Shown here: positions 1 through 6,225 of the stretch, piece by piece
How positions within the stretch are numbered: position 1 is the stretch's first letter
Layout: the number at the start of each line of letters is the position of its first letter
From: Gorillibacterium sp.
Lineage (GTDB): Bacteria; Bacillota; Bacilli; Paenibacillales; NBRC-103111
Reading direction: 5' to 3'
Length of the DNA stretch: 8,874 nt
Assembly (NCBI GenBank): GCA_023511325.1
Contig: JAIMBU010000071.1
Location: forward strand, 1-8,874
Made by a program: the position numbers and the translations under genes
Notes under the pieces: model-generated
The model's database searches: none
Told to the model about the DNA's origin: nothing
Seen by the model: only the letters and a program-made list of their open reading frames with translations

Positions 1-1
1 C

Positions 2-388
2 CATATGACCCGTTCTGACGATACCTTCGTGACACTCGACAATCGTGCGGCCATTGCCAATAATTTGAAGGCAGATGTATTTTTAGCCATTCACTGCAAT
101 AGCTTCTCATCAACATCAACCGGTACACAAACTTATTACTATAATAGCTACAGTAAATCACTTGCCGATATTATTCATAAGCATCTGGTGAAGGCAACCG
201 GATTTAGAGACGATAAGGTACGCAAGGAAGATTTCCGCGTTATCAATAAAACCAAGATGCCTGCTGTTCTCGTGGAAATTGGTTATCTGTCTAATAAGAC
301 AGAAGAAGCCCTTATGTTTACGGCTTCTTTCCAAGATAAAGTCGCAGCTTCCATAGTGGCCGGTATTAAGGAATACTTGAAAATATAA
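2..388 (+). CDS. N-acetylmuramoyl-L-alanine amidase, C-terminal part (Amidase_3, 5' truncated by window edge)
   Basis: This is the end of a zinc-dependent cell-wall amidase that cleaves the bond between N-acetylmuramic acid and the L-alanine of the stem peptide. The reading frame is open to the window edge. The Met at 5-7 lies inside the conserved MTRSDD stretch of the family, so it is an internal residue and not the start. Counting from that Met, the segment has the R-x3-AN motif (residues 14-19), the zinc-ligand His in AIHCN (His30), and the catalytic Glu in LVEIGYLSN (Glu91) near the end, as in CwlC/CwlD/LytC-type catalytic domains. The first zinc-binding His and any signal peptide or wall-binding repeats lie upstream of the window. 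The protein ends right after the domain, so nothing is fused C-terminally. Whether it acts in growth, sporulation or germination cannot be told from this fragment. Confidence 0.93.
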   Translation, partial: HMTRSDDTFVTLDNRAAIANNLKADVFLAIHCNSFSSTSTGTQTYYYNSYSKSLADIIHKHLVKATGFRDDKVRKEDFRVINKTKMPAVLVEIGYLSNKTEEALMFTASFQDKVAASIVAGIKEYLKI

Positions 389-431
389 TTTTATAATTAT
401 GCTGACATAAGCTCAAGCTCCTGCATCGCTC

Positions 432-474
432 GCAAAAAGCTCCTCCACATCAATATAGTGGGGGAGCTTTTTGC
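432..474. terminator. Bidirectional terminator between the amidase and pdxK
   Basis: A 17-bp stem (432-448 with 458-474, one G-T wobble) encloses a 9-base loop. The arms begin with GCAAAAAG and end with CTTTTTGC, so each strand reads a GC-rich stem running into a T tract. It lies between two convergent genes and can end both: amidase on + and pdxK on -. Confidence 0.88.
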
Positions 475-535
475 AAATCAAAGACAGCACTAAACTCAAC
501 CATCCACCCAAAAATCGGTATGAGCAGAATAATGT

Positions 536-1345
536 TTATTTACAATTTCGAGAAGCGGAGTGCCGAGTGGGACCAACAAATTGGTTAAGGGCAAATCCAT
601 TACGAATGGCTTGGGTAATAAAGGCTTTAGCTGAGTAGACCGCTTCTTTAACTTCCTTGCCCTTAGCTAGCTCTGCGGTGACTGCCGCCGAAAAAGTGCA
701 GCCCGCGCCATGTGTGTACGCAGTGGCAATTCGCTCCGATTCAAACCACTCAAAGGTATGACCATCATAGAGGAGATCGATGGCCTTCTCATGCTCTAGC
801 TTAGCGCCACCTTTAATCAGTACATGTTTAGCTCCGCGATCGAAGATCCTTACAGCGGCGTCTTGCATATCCTCCACCGTTCGCACGGGCGCACGATTAG
901 CCATCTGTGCCGCTTCAAAAAGGTTGGGTGTCACCACATCGGCAATAGGGAGCAACAGTTCGCGCAAGCCTACCGCTGTTTCCGGGTTGAGAACCTCATC
1001 GGTTCCTTTGCATACGAGCACAGGATCGATGACGATACGTTTCAGATCGCGTTTCTTAATTTCATGGGCAATCAGCTCAATCAGTTCGATGGAACCAAGC
1101 ATGCCTGTCTTGAGGGCATCAAGTCCAACTCCATCCAGCACTGTCTTTAACTGTGCTTCAATAACGGGTAGAGCGATCGGATAGACACCATGGGACCAGT
1201 TGTTGTGCGGATCCATAGTGACAATTACGGTTAGCACGGACATGCCGTAAACATCATATTCTTGGAAGGTTTTCAAGTCTGCTTGCAGTCCAGCTCCTCC
1301 ACTAGTATCTGATCCAGCTATGGTTAATGCTTTTGGTACACTCAT
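536..1345 (-). CDS. pdxK: Pyridoxal/pyridoxine kinase of the ThiD-like dual-cysteine type (PdxK)
   Basis: This 269-residue ribokinase-fold enzyme phosphorylates pyridoxal (and related B6 vitamers) with ATP to give pyridoxal 5'-phosphate in the cytosol. The N-terminal TIAGSDTSGGAG (residues 8-19) and the C-terminal HGAGC (212-216) are the substrate and anion-hole motifs of the ThiD/PdxK group. Two cysteines, Cys112 in VLVCKG and Cys216 in HGAGC, match the pair used by dual-cysteine pyridoxal kinases of Firmicutes, in which the second forms a hemithioacetal with pyridoxal. The sequence resembles B. subtilis PdxK along its whole length, including VTMDPHNNW and the end LNQFVGPT-HSA. The frame is open 20 codons further upstream, but the Met at 1343-1345 has AAAGGAG seven bases before it and aligns with the family start. 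It is monocistronic, running toward the amidase. An HMP/HMP-P kinase (ThiD) role is possible but less likely. Confidence 0.93.
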   Translation of the reverse strand: MSVPKALTIAGSDTSGGAGLQADLKTFQEYDVYGMSVLTVIVTMDPHNNWSHGVYPIALPVIEAQLKTVLDGVGLDALKTGMLGSIELIELIAHEIKKRDLKRIVIDPVLVCKGTDEVLNPETAVGLRELLLPIADVVTPNLFEAAQMANRAPVRTVEDMQDAAVRIFDRGAKHVLIKGGAKLEHEKAIDLLYDGHTFEWFESERIATAYTHGAGCTFSAAVTAELAKGKEVKEAVYSAKAFITQAIRNGFALNQFVGPTRHSASRNCK

Positions 1346-1479
1346 GCCACTTGCTCCTTTCATATTTCTCTCTATTGGAAATTCGAATAATAAAATAGAA
1401 TGCAACTGAGTAACTCAACACCGAATCAGCGCTTGACCGTTGCGAGTGAGAATGATGCTCCCGTAAGCCGACTTTTTCG

Positions 1480-1526
1480 AGAGCTGCCAGCTGCGATCAT
1501 GGACGATAGGCAGCATGCAGCGCTCT
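1480..1526. repeat. Imperfect inverted repeat upstream of pdxK
   Basis: AGAGC-TGC at 1480-1487 can pair with GCAGC-GCTCT at 1517-1526, and AGCTGC (1489-1494) with GCAGC (1510-1514), giving a bulged stem of about 40 bases. No T tract follows on either strand. It directly abuts the first TAACGGA repeat copy and may be part of the same repeat element. No gene is seen in 1346-1828; a short palindrome TGAGTAACTCA (1407-1417) is the only other structure near the pdxK promoter region, and no convincing promoter hexamers were found. Confidence 0.35.
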
Positions 1527-1707
1527 AACGGACACACGAGACCTTATTAAGCCAAATCAGCCAGCTTGCCTCCCGTAACGGAACTGGGAGACGCTATTTC
1601 ACAAAATCACCCTTATCTTCTGTCTATCCGAGCAGATAAGCGCACTCCGGTCCGTTACCGCAGAAATGCGTCCATTTTCAGGAAAATAAGCGCATTCCGG
1701 TCCGTTA
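1526..1707. repeat. Cluster of four 50-base-spaced TAACGGA repeats, two in each orientation
   Basis: Two copies read on + (starting at 1526 and 1576) and two on - (starting at 1707 and 1657). Within each pair the spacing is exactly 50 bases. Each begins TAACGGA and reaches a (C)(T)TATT or CTTAT core about 16-23 bases later. The two minus-strand copies are identical over their first 22-23 bases except for one position (1636-1658 and 1686-1708 on +); the plus copies are more diverged. The whole forms a large imperfect inverted repeat between the 3' end of the methionine sulfoxide reductase gene and pdxK. Similar elements occur, as far as I recall, in intergenic regions of Paenibacillus genomes; that is memory, not a search result. 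Confidence 0.75.
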
Positions 1708-1828
1708 CAGGGAAACGTTGCGCCTGATCGCAGACTCTCTTTCGTCAAGCACCAACTACCAATACCAATTTTGGGTTTGAGCCAGCTAAATCCTATTTTA
1801 AGCATATTCTCCTCGTCATTTACCCTTG

Positions 1829-2311
1829 TTAACCGAGCTGCTTCGAAAGAATCGCGCAAAACTGTTCAAGGTATAGCTTGTCCACTTGATCAAAACGGTT
1901 TATCAGCGGACTGTCGATATCAAGCACCCCAATTAGTTCTCCGTTATGAACCAGTGGGATCACAATCTCCGAGTTGGTTGTGGCATCGCAGGCAATATGT
2001 CCGGGAAATTGATGGACATCGGCCACGAGCTGTGTGCTTTTTTGCTGAGCAGCCGTTCCGCATACACCCTTACCCACAGGTATCCGAACGCATGCAGGCA
2101 TTCCTTGAAATGGACCTAATACCAGTTCATTTCCCTTGAGTAGGTAAAAGCCAACCCAGTTAATATCCTGAAGAAACTGCCCCAGCAGCGCAGAGGCATT
2201 TGCCAAGTTGGCGACTAGATCTACTTCATCTTCGATCAGATGGTGAAGCTGCTTTAACAGCAGATCAAAGCCCTCTTCACGAGACTCCCCGTATTGTGAT
2301 TTCTCAAACAA
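1829..2311 (-). CDS. msrC: Free methionine-(R)-sulfoxide reductase, GAF-domain protein (fRMsr, YtsP-like)
   Basis: This 160-residue single-GAF-domain enzyme reduces free methionine-R-sulfoxide to methionine in the cytosol, recycling electrons through its cysteines, usually from thioredoxin. The three functional cysteines are present at 74, 84 and 108 (PACVRI, KGVCGTA, HIACDA). Their spacings of 10 and 24 equal those of the E. coli enzyme (Cys84/94/118). INWVGFYLL (50-58), PFQG and GVLDIDSP (128-135) are further family hallmarks, and the length is typical. The start is TTG at 2309-2311: AAGGGAG sits seven bases upstream (2319-2325) and gives the expected MFEKSQY-type N-terminus, and no ATG lies nearby. 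It is downstream of the Crp/Fnr gene on the same strand with a 136-base gap, in which no clear terminator is visible, so some cotranscription is possible. It fits an oxidative-damage repair role beside the nitrosative-stress genes. Confidence 0.92.
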   Translation of the reverse strand: MFEKSQYGESREEGFDLLLKQLHHLIEDEVDLVANLANASALLGQFLQDINWVGFYLLKGNELVLGPFQGMPACVRIPVGKGVCGTAAQQKSTQLVADVHQFPGHIACDATTNSEIVIPLVHNGELIGVLDIDSPLINRFDQVDKLYLEQFCAILSKQLG

Positions 2312-2318
2312 GTGATCA

Positions 2319-2325
2319 CTCCCTT
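2319..2325 (-). promoter_or_regulatory. Ribosome binding site that fixes the TTG start of the sulfoxide reductase
   Basis: Read on the minus strand this is AAGGGAG followed by the 7-base spacer TGATCAC and then TTG (2311-2309). No in-frame ATG or GTG lies at a usable distance, so the non-canonical TTG is the supported start. Confidence 0.75.
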
Positions 2326-2447
2326 ATCCATTTATAATATCCGATAATTCCGATGTTGACGAGTGGTAATGCGGTTAAATACATGACTATCCCTCTAGGA
2401 CGTTATGTGTTTACCCAAGCATCAATTTTAAATTACCCTTATAACAT

Positions 2448-3125
2448 CTACCGCAGAACATTCTCCAGTGCCTCGCGGCTGAGGAGTGTAAATTCGTTTC
2501 CGCTAAATGTAATGAAGCCCTCATCACGCAGACAACCGATTTCTCTTGATAACGAGGGGCGAGCGGTGTTGAGGTGTTCGGCCCAAGCCCGCTTATTAAA
2601 GGGGAGGGTAATGGTGTTGGAATGTTGCTTGCTGGCAAGCTTCAGCAGGTCATACACGATCCGGCGGCGGAGTGTACCCAGAGAGAGAATTTCAATCTTA
2701 CGATTAAGCATAAGCAGTCTATCGGAGATGTTCTCCATATATCGCGCAAGAATGTCAGAATCCGAGGTAAACAATCTGAGCATTTCATGTTTACTAATAA
2801 ACATCACTGAACTGGAATCGATGGCGATAACCGTAGCCGGAAAGACATTTTCTTTGCTGAAGAGGACGGCCTCACCAAAGGTTTGTCCCTCAGCAATTTG
2901 AGCAATGGTCACGTTATGGCCTGATGGGTGATTTTTCTGCACCTCTACCCGGCCGCCGAGAATGATCCCGACGTGTCCAGCGCTATCCCCCTCGGATACA
3001 ATCAGCTCGTTTTTGCGATATCCCTTGACCGAATAAGCTAGTCGTTCAATTAAAGCTGCAATTTCAACCATGCTTTTTCCACTGAAGAAAAGGCAGCCTT
3101 GTAAGACCTCATGTGTTGGTTTCAT
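2448..3125 (-). CDS. Crp/Fnr-family transcriptional regulator, probable regulator of the divergent hcp unit
   Basis: This is a 225-residue cytosolic DNA-binding protein. Residues about 10-120 form a cyclic-nucleotide-binding-type beta barrel, with the GQTFGEAVLFS turn at 80-90, followed by the long dimerisation helix (about 122-148) and a C-terminal winged helix (about 150-225). Its recognition helix region reads TARPSLSREIGCL (187-199), the Crp/Fnr pattern. Only two cysteines exist (11 and 198), so the N-terminal [4Fe-4S] cluster of Fnr is absent, and the ligand (for example haem, NO or another effector) cannot be read from the sequence. The ATG at 3123-3125 is preceded by GGAGGG. The gene is divergent from the iron-sulfur protein/hcp unit, and a perfect palindrome lies 29 bases upstream of its start. 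By analogy with HcpR-type regulators encoded next to hcp, it most likely controls that unit and itself. Confidence in the family is high, in the target moderate. Confidence 0.9.
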   Translation of the reverse strand: MKPTHEVLQGCLFFSGKSMVEIAALIERLAYSVKGYRKNELIVSEGDSAGHVGIILGGRVEVQKNHPSGHNVTIAQIAEGQTFGEAVLFSKENVFPATVIAIDSSSVMFISKHEMLRLFTSDSDILARYMENISDRLLMLNRKIEILSLGTLRRRIVYDLLKLASKQHSNTITLPFNKRAWAEHLNTARPSLSREIGCLRDEGFITFSGNEFTLLSREALENVLR

Positions 3126-3154
3126 CCTCGCCCTCCAATCAAATATATCTTAAT

Positions 3155-3170
3155 GGTAACATCCGTTACC
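3155..3170. promoter_or_regulatory. Palindromic operator GGTAAC-ATCC-GTTACC, probable Crp/Fnr-family binding site
   Basis: Two perfect 6-base arms with a 4-base spacer form a 16-bp dyad of Crp/Fnr-site dimensions, and it is the strongest dyad in the divergent 117-base intergenic region. Its centre (3162.5) is 41.5 bases before a start expected about seven bases after the TACAAT box at 3192-3197. It also lies within about 45 bases of the regulator's own ATG, so it should overlap that gene's promoter and could give autorepression. Confidence 0.7.
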
Positions 3171-3191
3171 GATTGTTTGACGACAGTCTAC

Positions 3192-3197
3192 TACAAT
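3192..3197 (+). promoter_or_regulatory. Candidate -10 box (TACAAT) of the iron-sulfur protein/hcp promoter
   Basis: TACAAT matches five of six bases of the sigma-A -10 consensus. The hexamer 17 bases upstream is CCGATT, nothing like TTGACA, as expected for an activator-dependent promoter. The 21-base gap to the upstream palindrome is that of class II Crp/Fnr promoters. Expected transcription start is about 3204, giving a leader of roughly 40 bases. Confidence 0.55.
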
Positions 3198-3224
3198 CAA
3201 GGGGTAGCTGTAAAGAACGTGTGT

Positions 3225-3230
3225 GAGGAG
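3225..3230 (+). promoter_or_regulatory. Ribosome binding site GAGGAG for the iron-sulfur protein
   Basis: It lies 12 bases before the ATG at 3243, longer than the usual 6-9. The in-frame GTG at 3219 lies upstream of it and has no site of its own, and farther upstream starts would fall in or before the predicted promoter. The ATG therefore remains the best start. Confidence 0.55.
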
Positions 3231-3242
3231 CTGAAACAACAA

Positions 3243-4109
3243 ATGAGCAAACGAAAAATTATAACCATTCACGAAGAATTGTGCAACGGTTGTGGAATAT
3301 GCGTCGAAGCCTGCCATGAGGGGGCCATTGAGCTTGTGGACGGCGTAGCTAAGTTGGTGAGTGATAGCTACTGCGACGGGCTAGGCGATTGTCTTCCCGA
3401 GTGTCCGACGGGTGCTATCGAGATGATTGAGCGGGAAGCCGCCCAATATGATGATGAAGCGGTACAACAGCGGATGCTTGCACGGAAACTGGCAGCGGCT
3501 TCAATCGGTGCAGGTAGCGATCCAAGCACTCCAGGCAACAGATACGCTCTTGGTCAGCATGGAAATGGGCATGTTCATGAACACGAGCATGGTCTAGGCC
3601 ACGGGGGTGGATGTCCAGGCAGCATGGCCCGGCGGATTCAGCGTGATGAGGCTGTACCAGCGGCAGGGAGCCGTGCTCCAATGGCCGTGCCGAGCATAGC
3701 AACATCCCATGAGGGTAGCATGGCAACAGCTGTGAGTGAACGGCCATCTGAGTTATCCCAATGGCCGATTCAATTGCATCTGGTCAATCCAGCCAACCCT
3801 TATTTCGATGATGCCAACCTGCTGATCGCTGCCGACTGTACGGCCTTTGCCTATGCTGATTTCCATCAAGACTTCATCCGCAACCATATCACCCTGATCG
3901 GTTGCCCAAAGCTCGATGACAACGCCTACTACGCCGAGAAGCTTACCGAGATTTTAAGGCTCCATTCGGTTCGCAGCATTACGGTTGTACGTATGGTTGT
4001 CCCTTGCTGTGGCGGAATTGTTCAGTCTGTGAAGCAGGCCATGTTAGCAGCACAAATGATCGTCCCCTATCGGGAAGTTACGATTGGTATCGACGGCAAG
4101 ATTTGCTAA
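3243..4109 (+). CDS. Iron-sulfur protein with ferredoxin domain, His-rich linker and Cys-containing C-terminal domain (Hcp partner candidate)
   Basis: This is a 288-residue cytosolic protein, probably an electron-transfer partner of the Hcp encoded 40 bases downstream. Residues 10-60 form a bacterial ferredoxin-like domain: CNGCGICVEAC (Cys14/17/20/24) is a complete CxxCxxCx3C motif. The second motif has Cys44, Cys50 and Cys54-Pro, with Leu47 where the middle cysteine would be, so the second cluster is incomplete or unusual. Residues about 105-125 are a His/Gly-rich linker (six His) ending in GGCPGS, followed by a low-complexity Ala/Ser/Pro stretch. Residues about 172-288 form a conserved alpha/beta domain with Cys199 (AADCTA), Cys221 (IGCPKLDD) and Cys255-Cys256 (VPCCGG). 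I know this architecture from anaerobe genomes as a '4Fe-4S ferredoxin', without an assigned reaction. The ATG at 3243 follows GAGGAG with a rather long 12-base spacer. The open frame continues upstream, but into the promoter and operator, so a longer start is unlikely. Confidence 0.85.
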   Translation: MSKRKIITIHEELCNGCGICVEACHEGAIELVDGVAKLVSDSYCDGLGDCLPECPTGAIEMIEREAAQYDDEAVQQRMLARKLAAASIGAGSDPSTPGNRYALGQHGNGHVHEHEHGLGHGGGCPGSMARRIQRDEAVPAAGSRAPMAVPSIATSHEGSMATAVSERPSELSQWPIQLHLVNPANPYFDDANLLIAADCTAFAYADFHQDFIRNHITLIGCPKLDDNAYYAEKLTEILRLHSVRSITVVRMVVPCCGGIVQSVKQAMLAAQMIVPYREVTIGIDGKIC

Positions 4110-4149
4110 TTTTTACTTCAAAATGTAGTCATTATAAGGAGGAAAAAGA

Positions 4150-5802
4150 ATGAGTAACATGTTTTGTTTTCAATGTCAGGAAGCTGCTAAAGGAACGGGT
4201 TGCACGATTCAAGGCGTCTGCGGGAAGACAAGTGAAGTCTCAAATTTGCAGGACCTTCTGATCTACACGCTGAAGGGAATTGCTATTTTCTCAGCAAAAC
4301 TGCGCGAACTTGGTCAATCAACGGAAATCGCCGATCAATTCATTATGGAAAGCTTGTTTGCTACGATTACAAATGCTAATTTTGATCAAGATAGCTTTAT
4401 TCAGAAGATTCGTGAAGGGATTACCTATCGGGATAACCTCAAAACAGAGCTCGACCGTCTAGGTGAGCAAGCAAGTGATCAAGATCACGACGCTGCACGC
4501 TGGAATGTTACGGCTGAAGCCGAGCTTGAAGATAAAGCGATATTAGTTGGTGTGCTTTCAACCGTTAACGAAGATGTCCGTTCGCTGCGCGAACTGTTGG
4601 TTTATGGTCTGAAGGGTATGGCTGCTTATGCGGAGCACGCATCCCGGCTTGGCTTCCATGCCGATAACATTCATCAGTTTACCGAAAAAGCCCTTATTGC
4701 TACATTGAACGATGGATTATCTGCCGATGAACTGGTTGGGCTTGTACTAGAGTGTGGTAAATATGGCGTTGATGTGATGGCTTTACTGGATACTGCGAAC
4801 ACATCAGCCTATGGCAGTCCGGGAATCACCAAAGTTAACATCGGAGTAGGCAACCGTCCAGGTATCCTCATCAGTGGGCATGATCTGAAAGATATCGAGG
4901 AATTGCTCAAACAAACCGAAGGCACGGGTGTGGATGTTTACACACACAGTGAGATGTTGCCTGCTCATTACTATCCAGCTTTCCAAAAATATAGTCATTT
5001 AGTCGGCAATTACGGTAACGCTTGGTGGAAGCAAGCTGAGGAATTTGCCAGCTTTAATGGTCCGATTCTGATGACCACCAACTGCATTGTTCCACCTAAG
5101 CAGAGCTATATCGACCGACTTTACACAACAGGACAAACGGCATTTCCTGGTGTGAAGCATATTGTCGATGCAGAGGAAGGCAAGTCTAAGGATTTCTCCG
5201 TTATCATTGAACAAGCCAAGGCCTGCGCAGCACCTACGCAGATAGAAACGGGAGAAATTATTGGTGGTTTCGCTCATGCAGCTGTGATGAGTGTGGCTGA
5301 TCAAGTGGTTGAAGCGGTGAAGACAGGCGCCATTAAGCATTTCTTCGTCATGGCGGGCTGTGACGGTCGGATGAAGAGTCGGGATTATTATACCGAATTT
5401 GCTGAAGCCATCCCTGCTGACACCATTATCCTGACGGCGGGCTGTGCTAAATATAAATATAACAAGCTTGCTCTTGGTGATATCAACGGCATTCCTCGTG
5501 TTTTAGATGCGGGCCAATGCAACGATTCATATTCTCTTGCTGTGTTTGCTTTTAAGTTAAAGGAAGTATTTGGACTTGAAGATATTAATGAGCTTCCGAT
5601 CTCTTATAATATCGCTTGGTATGAGCAAAAAGCAGTTATCGTGCTTCTTGCGCTTCTCCATCTTGGGGTGAAGAATATTCACCTTGGACCAACACTTCCA
5701 GCCTTCCTATCCCCGAATGTTGCCAAGGTGTTGGTGGAGAACTTCGGCATCGGTGGAATTACAAGCGTCGAAGAAGATATTAAGATGTTTATGACGGTTT
5801 AA
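4150..5802 (+). CDS. hcp: Hydroxylamine reductase / hybrid cluster protein, class I
   Basis: This 550-residue cytosolic Fe-S enzyme is known to reduce hydroxylamine to ammonia in vitro and is thought mainly to act as an NO reductase or S-nitrosylation enzyme under nitrosative stress. The N-terminal cysteines 6, 9, 18 and 24 (Cx2Cx8Cx5C) match the cubane [4Fe-4S] pattern of class I proteins such as Desulfovibrio, not the Cx2Cx11Cx6C of the E. coli type. All eight hybrid-cluster ligands are visible: His244 (ISGHD), Glu268 (HSEML), Cys312 (TTNCIVPP), Cys404 (MAGCDGR), Cys432 (TAGCAKY), Cys457 (AGQCNDS), Glu492 and Lys494 (WYEQK). They are collinear with the Desulfovibrio set within two residues. 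Length is normal and nothing is broken. AAGGAGG lies seven bases before the ATG. The gene is cotranscribed with the iron-sulfur protein upstream, probably under the divergent Crp/Fnr regulator. No Hcr-like NADH reductase is nearby, consistent with class I. Confidence 0.97.
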   Translation: MSNMFCFQCQEAAKGTGCTIQGVCGKTSEVSNLQDLLIYTLKGIAIFSAKLRELGQSTEIADQFIMESLFATITNANFDQDSFIQKIREGITYRDNLKTELDRLGEQASDQDHDAARWNVTAEAELEDKAILVGVLSTVNEDVRSLRELLVYGLKGMAAYAEHASRLGFHADNIHQFTEKALIATLNDGLSADELVGLVLECGKYGVDVMALLDTANTSAYGSPGITKVNIGVGNRPGILISGHDLKDIEELLKQTEGTGVDVYTHSEMLPAHYYPAFQKYSHLVGNYGNAWWKQAEEFASFNGPILMTTNCIVPPKQSYIDRLYTTGQTAFPGVKHIVDAEEGKSKDFSVIIEQAKACAAPTQIETGEIIGGFAHAAVMSVADQVVEAVKTGAIKHFFVMAGCDGRMKSRDYYTEFAEAIPADTIILTAGCAKYKYNKLALGDINGIPRVLDAGQCNDSYSLAVFAFKLKEVFGLEDINELPISYNIAWYEQKAVIVLLALLHLGVKNIHLGPTLPAFLSPNVAKVLVENFGIGGITSVEEDIKMFMTV

Positions 5803-5874
5803 TTAATTTTTTTGCTTCTATATGAAGGGTTGTCTTAAAAAGAATCGAGGAATGTTAAAATTATCACGGACTTT

Positions 5875-5924
5875 CCTCTCCATATCGTTTATTTTGAGTG
5901 AAGTAGAATAACTCTATGGAGAGG
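5875..5924 (+). promoter_or_regulatory. Inverted repeat that overlaps the ferredoxin ribosome binding site
   Basis: CCTCTCCATA (5875-5884) is perfectly complementary to TATGGAGAGG (5915-5924). The right arm contains the first part of the GAGAGGAGG ribosome binding site of fer (5936). In mRNA the 10-bp stem, with an inner GAGT/ACTC pairing (5896-5899 with 5911-5914), would partly hide that site. The left arm could instead pair with GAGGAA at 5847-5852, leaving the site free. It may be a translational control hairpin, or a protein-binding dyad at the DNA level. Confidence 0.45.
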
Positions 5925-5935
5925 AGGAAAAATGA

Positions 5936-6169
5936 ATGTCTAAGTTTACTAAAGTTGATAAAGAAGAGTGCATCGCTTGTGGCTCTTGTGGGTCCGCTGC
6001 ACCGGAAATTTTTGAATATGATAACGATGGCTTAGCTGAGGTTGTCTTTGAAGGCGATAACAACAAAGGGGTTACCGCTATTCCAGCAGCCATGGAAGAA
6101 GAATTGCAGGATGCCGTTGAATCCTGTCCAACGGAGTGCATCAAAGTACAAGAAACACCTTTTAACTAA
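5936..6169 (+). CDS. fer: [4Fe-4S] ferredoxin, Bacillus monocluster type
   Basis: This 77-residue soluble electron carrier binds one [4Fe-4S] cluster. CIACGSC (Cys12, 15, 18) plus Cys64 in ESCPTECIKV are the four ligands, spaced as in Bacillus ferredoxins, and Cys68 is an extra non-ligand cysteine. The body is acidic (pI clearly low), as usual for this family, and the FEYDNDGLAEV segment matches the family's conserved stretch. The start at 5936 has AGGAGG eight bases upstream; an overlapping ATG at 5932 opens only a three-codon frame and is too close to the site. It lies 133 bases after hcp with no strong terminator between them, so it may receive read-through and could feed electrons to Hcp, but Bacillales usually carry this gene as a housekeeping ferredoxin, so the link is inferential. 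A clear terminator follows it. Confidence 0.95.
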   Translation: MSKFTKVDKEECIACGSCGSAAPEIFEYDNDGLAEVVFEGDNNKGVTAIPAAMEEELQDAVESCPTECIKVQETPFN

Positions 6170-6188
6170 TACAATATAACCAGCACTT

Positions 6189-6225
6189 AAGAAGCTAGGG
6201 GATTAAATTCCTCTGGCTTCTTTTT
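6189..6225 (+). terminator. Rho-independent terminator after fer
   Basis: Stem 6191-6202 with 6209-6220 (12 pairs, two of them G-T), extended by AA/TT, six-base loop TTAAAT, followed by TTTTT. It begins about 20 bases after the fer stop codon. Confidence 0.87.

Noticed and set aside
780..1184. 134-codon plus-strand open frame opposite pdxK
   Set aside because: It is a shadow of pdxK with Ser/Arg-rich low-information content and no ribosome binding site.
1526..1707. Regularly spaced repeats as a CRISPR array
   Set aside because: Only two copies per orientation, the copies are imperfect, they occur in both orientations, and there are no cas genes.
1599..1859. 86-codon minus-strand open frame after the sulfoxide reductase gene, with GAGGAG close to an internal ATG
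   Set aside because: Most of it is translated from the TAACGGA repeats, it overlaps the end of the sulfoxide reductase gene, the ribosome-site spacing to the internal ATG is only three bases, and no family is recognisable.
2353..2901. 182-codon plus-strand open frame
   Set aside because: It lies antisense to the well-supported Crp/Fnr gene, its composition is Ser/Arg/Leu-rich as shadow frames are, and no domain is visible.
2448..3125. The Crp/Fnr protein as an oxygen-sensing Fnr with an Fe-S cluster
   Set aside because: Only two cysteines (11 and 198) are present, with no N-terminal or C-terminal cysteine cluster.
3171..3198. Second inverted repeat GATTGT-N16-ACAATC overlapping the -10 box
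   Set aside because: The arms are only six bases with a long spacer in AT-rich promoter DNA, so it is likely chance; the adjacent GGTAAC dyad is much better.
5803..5835. Terminator directly after hcp
   Set aside because: A T-rich tract is present but the only hairpin is a 4-bp CTTC/GAAG stem located after it, too weak to call.
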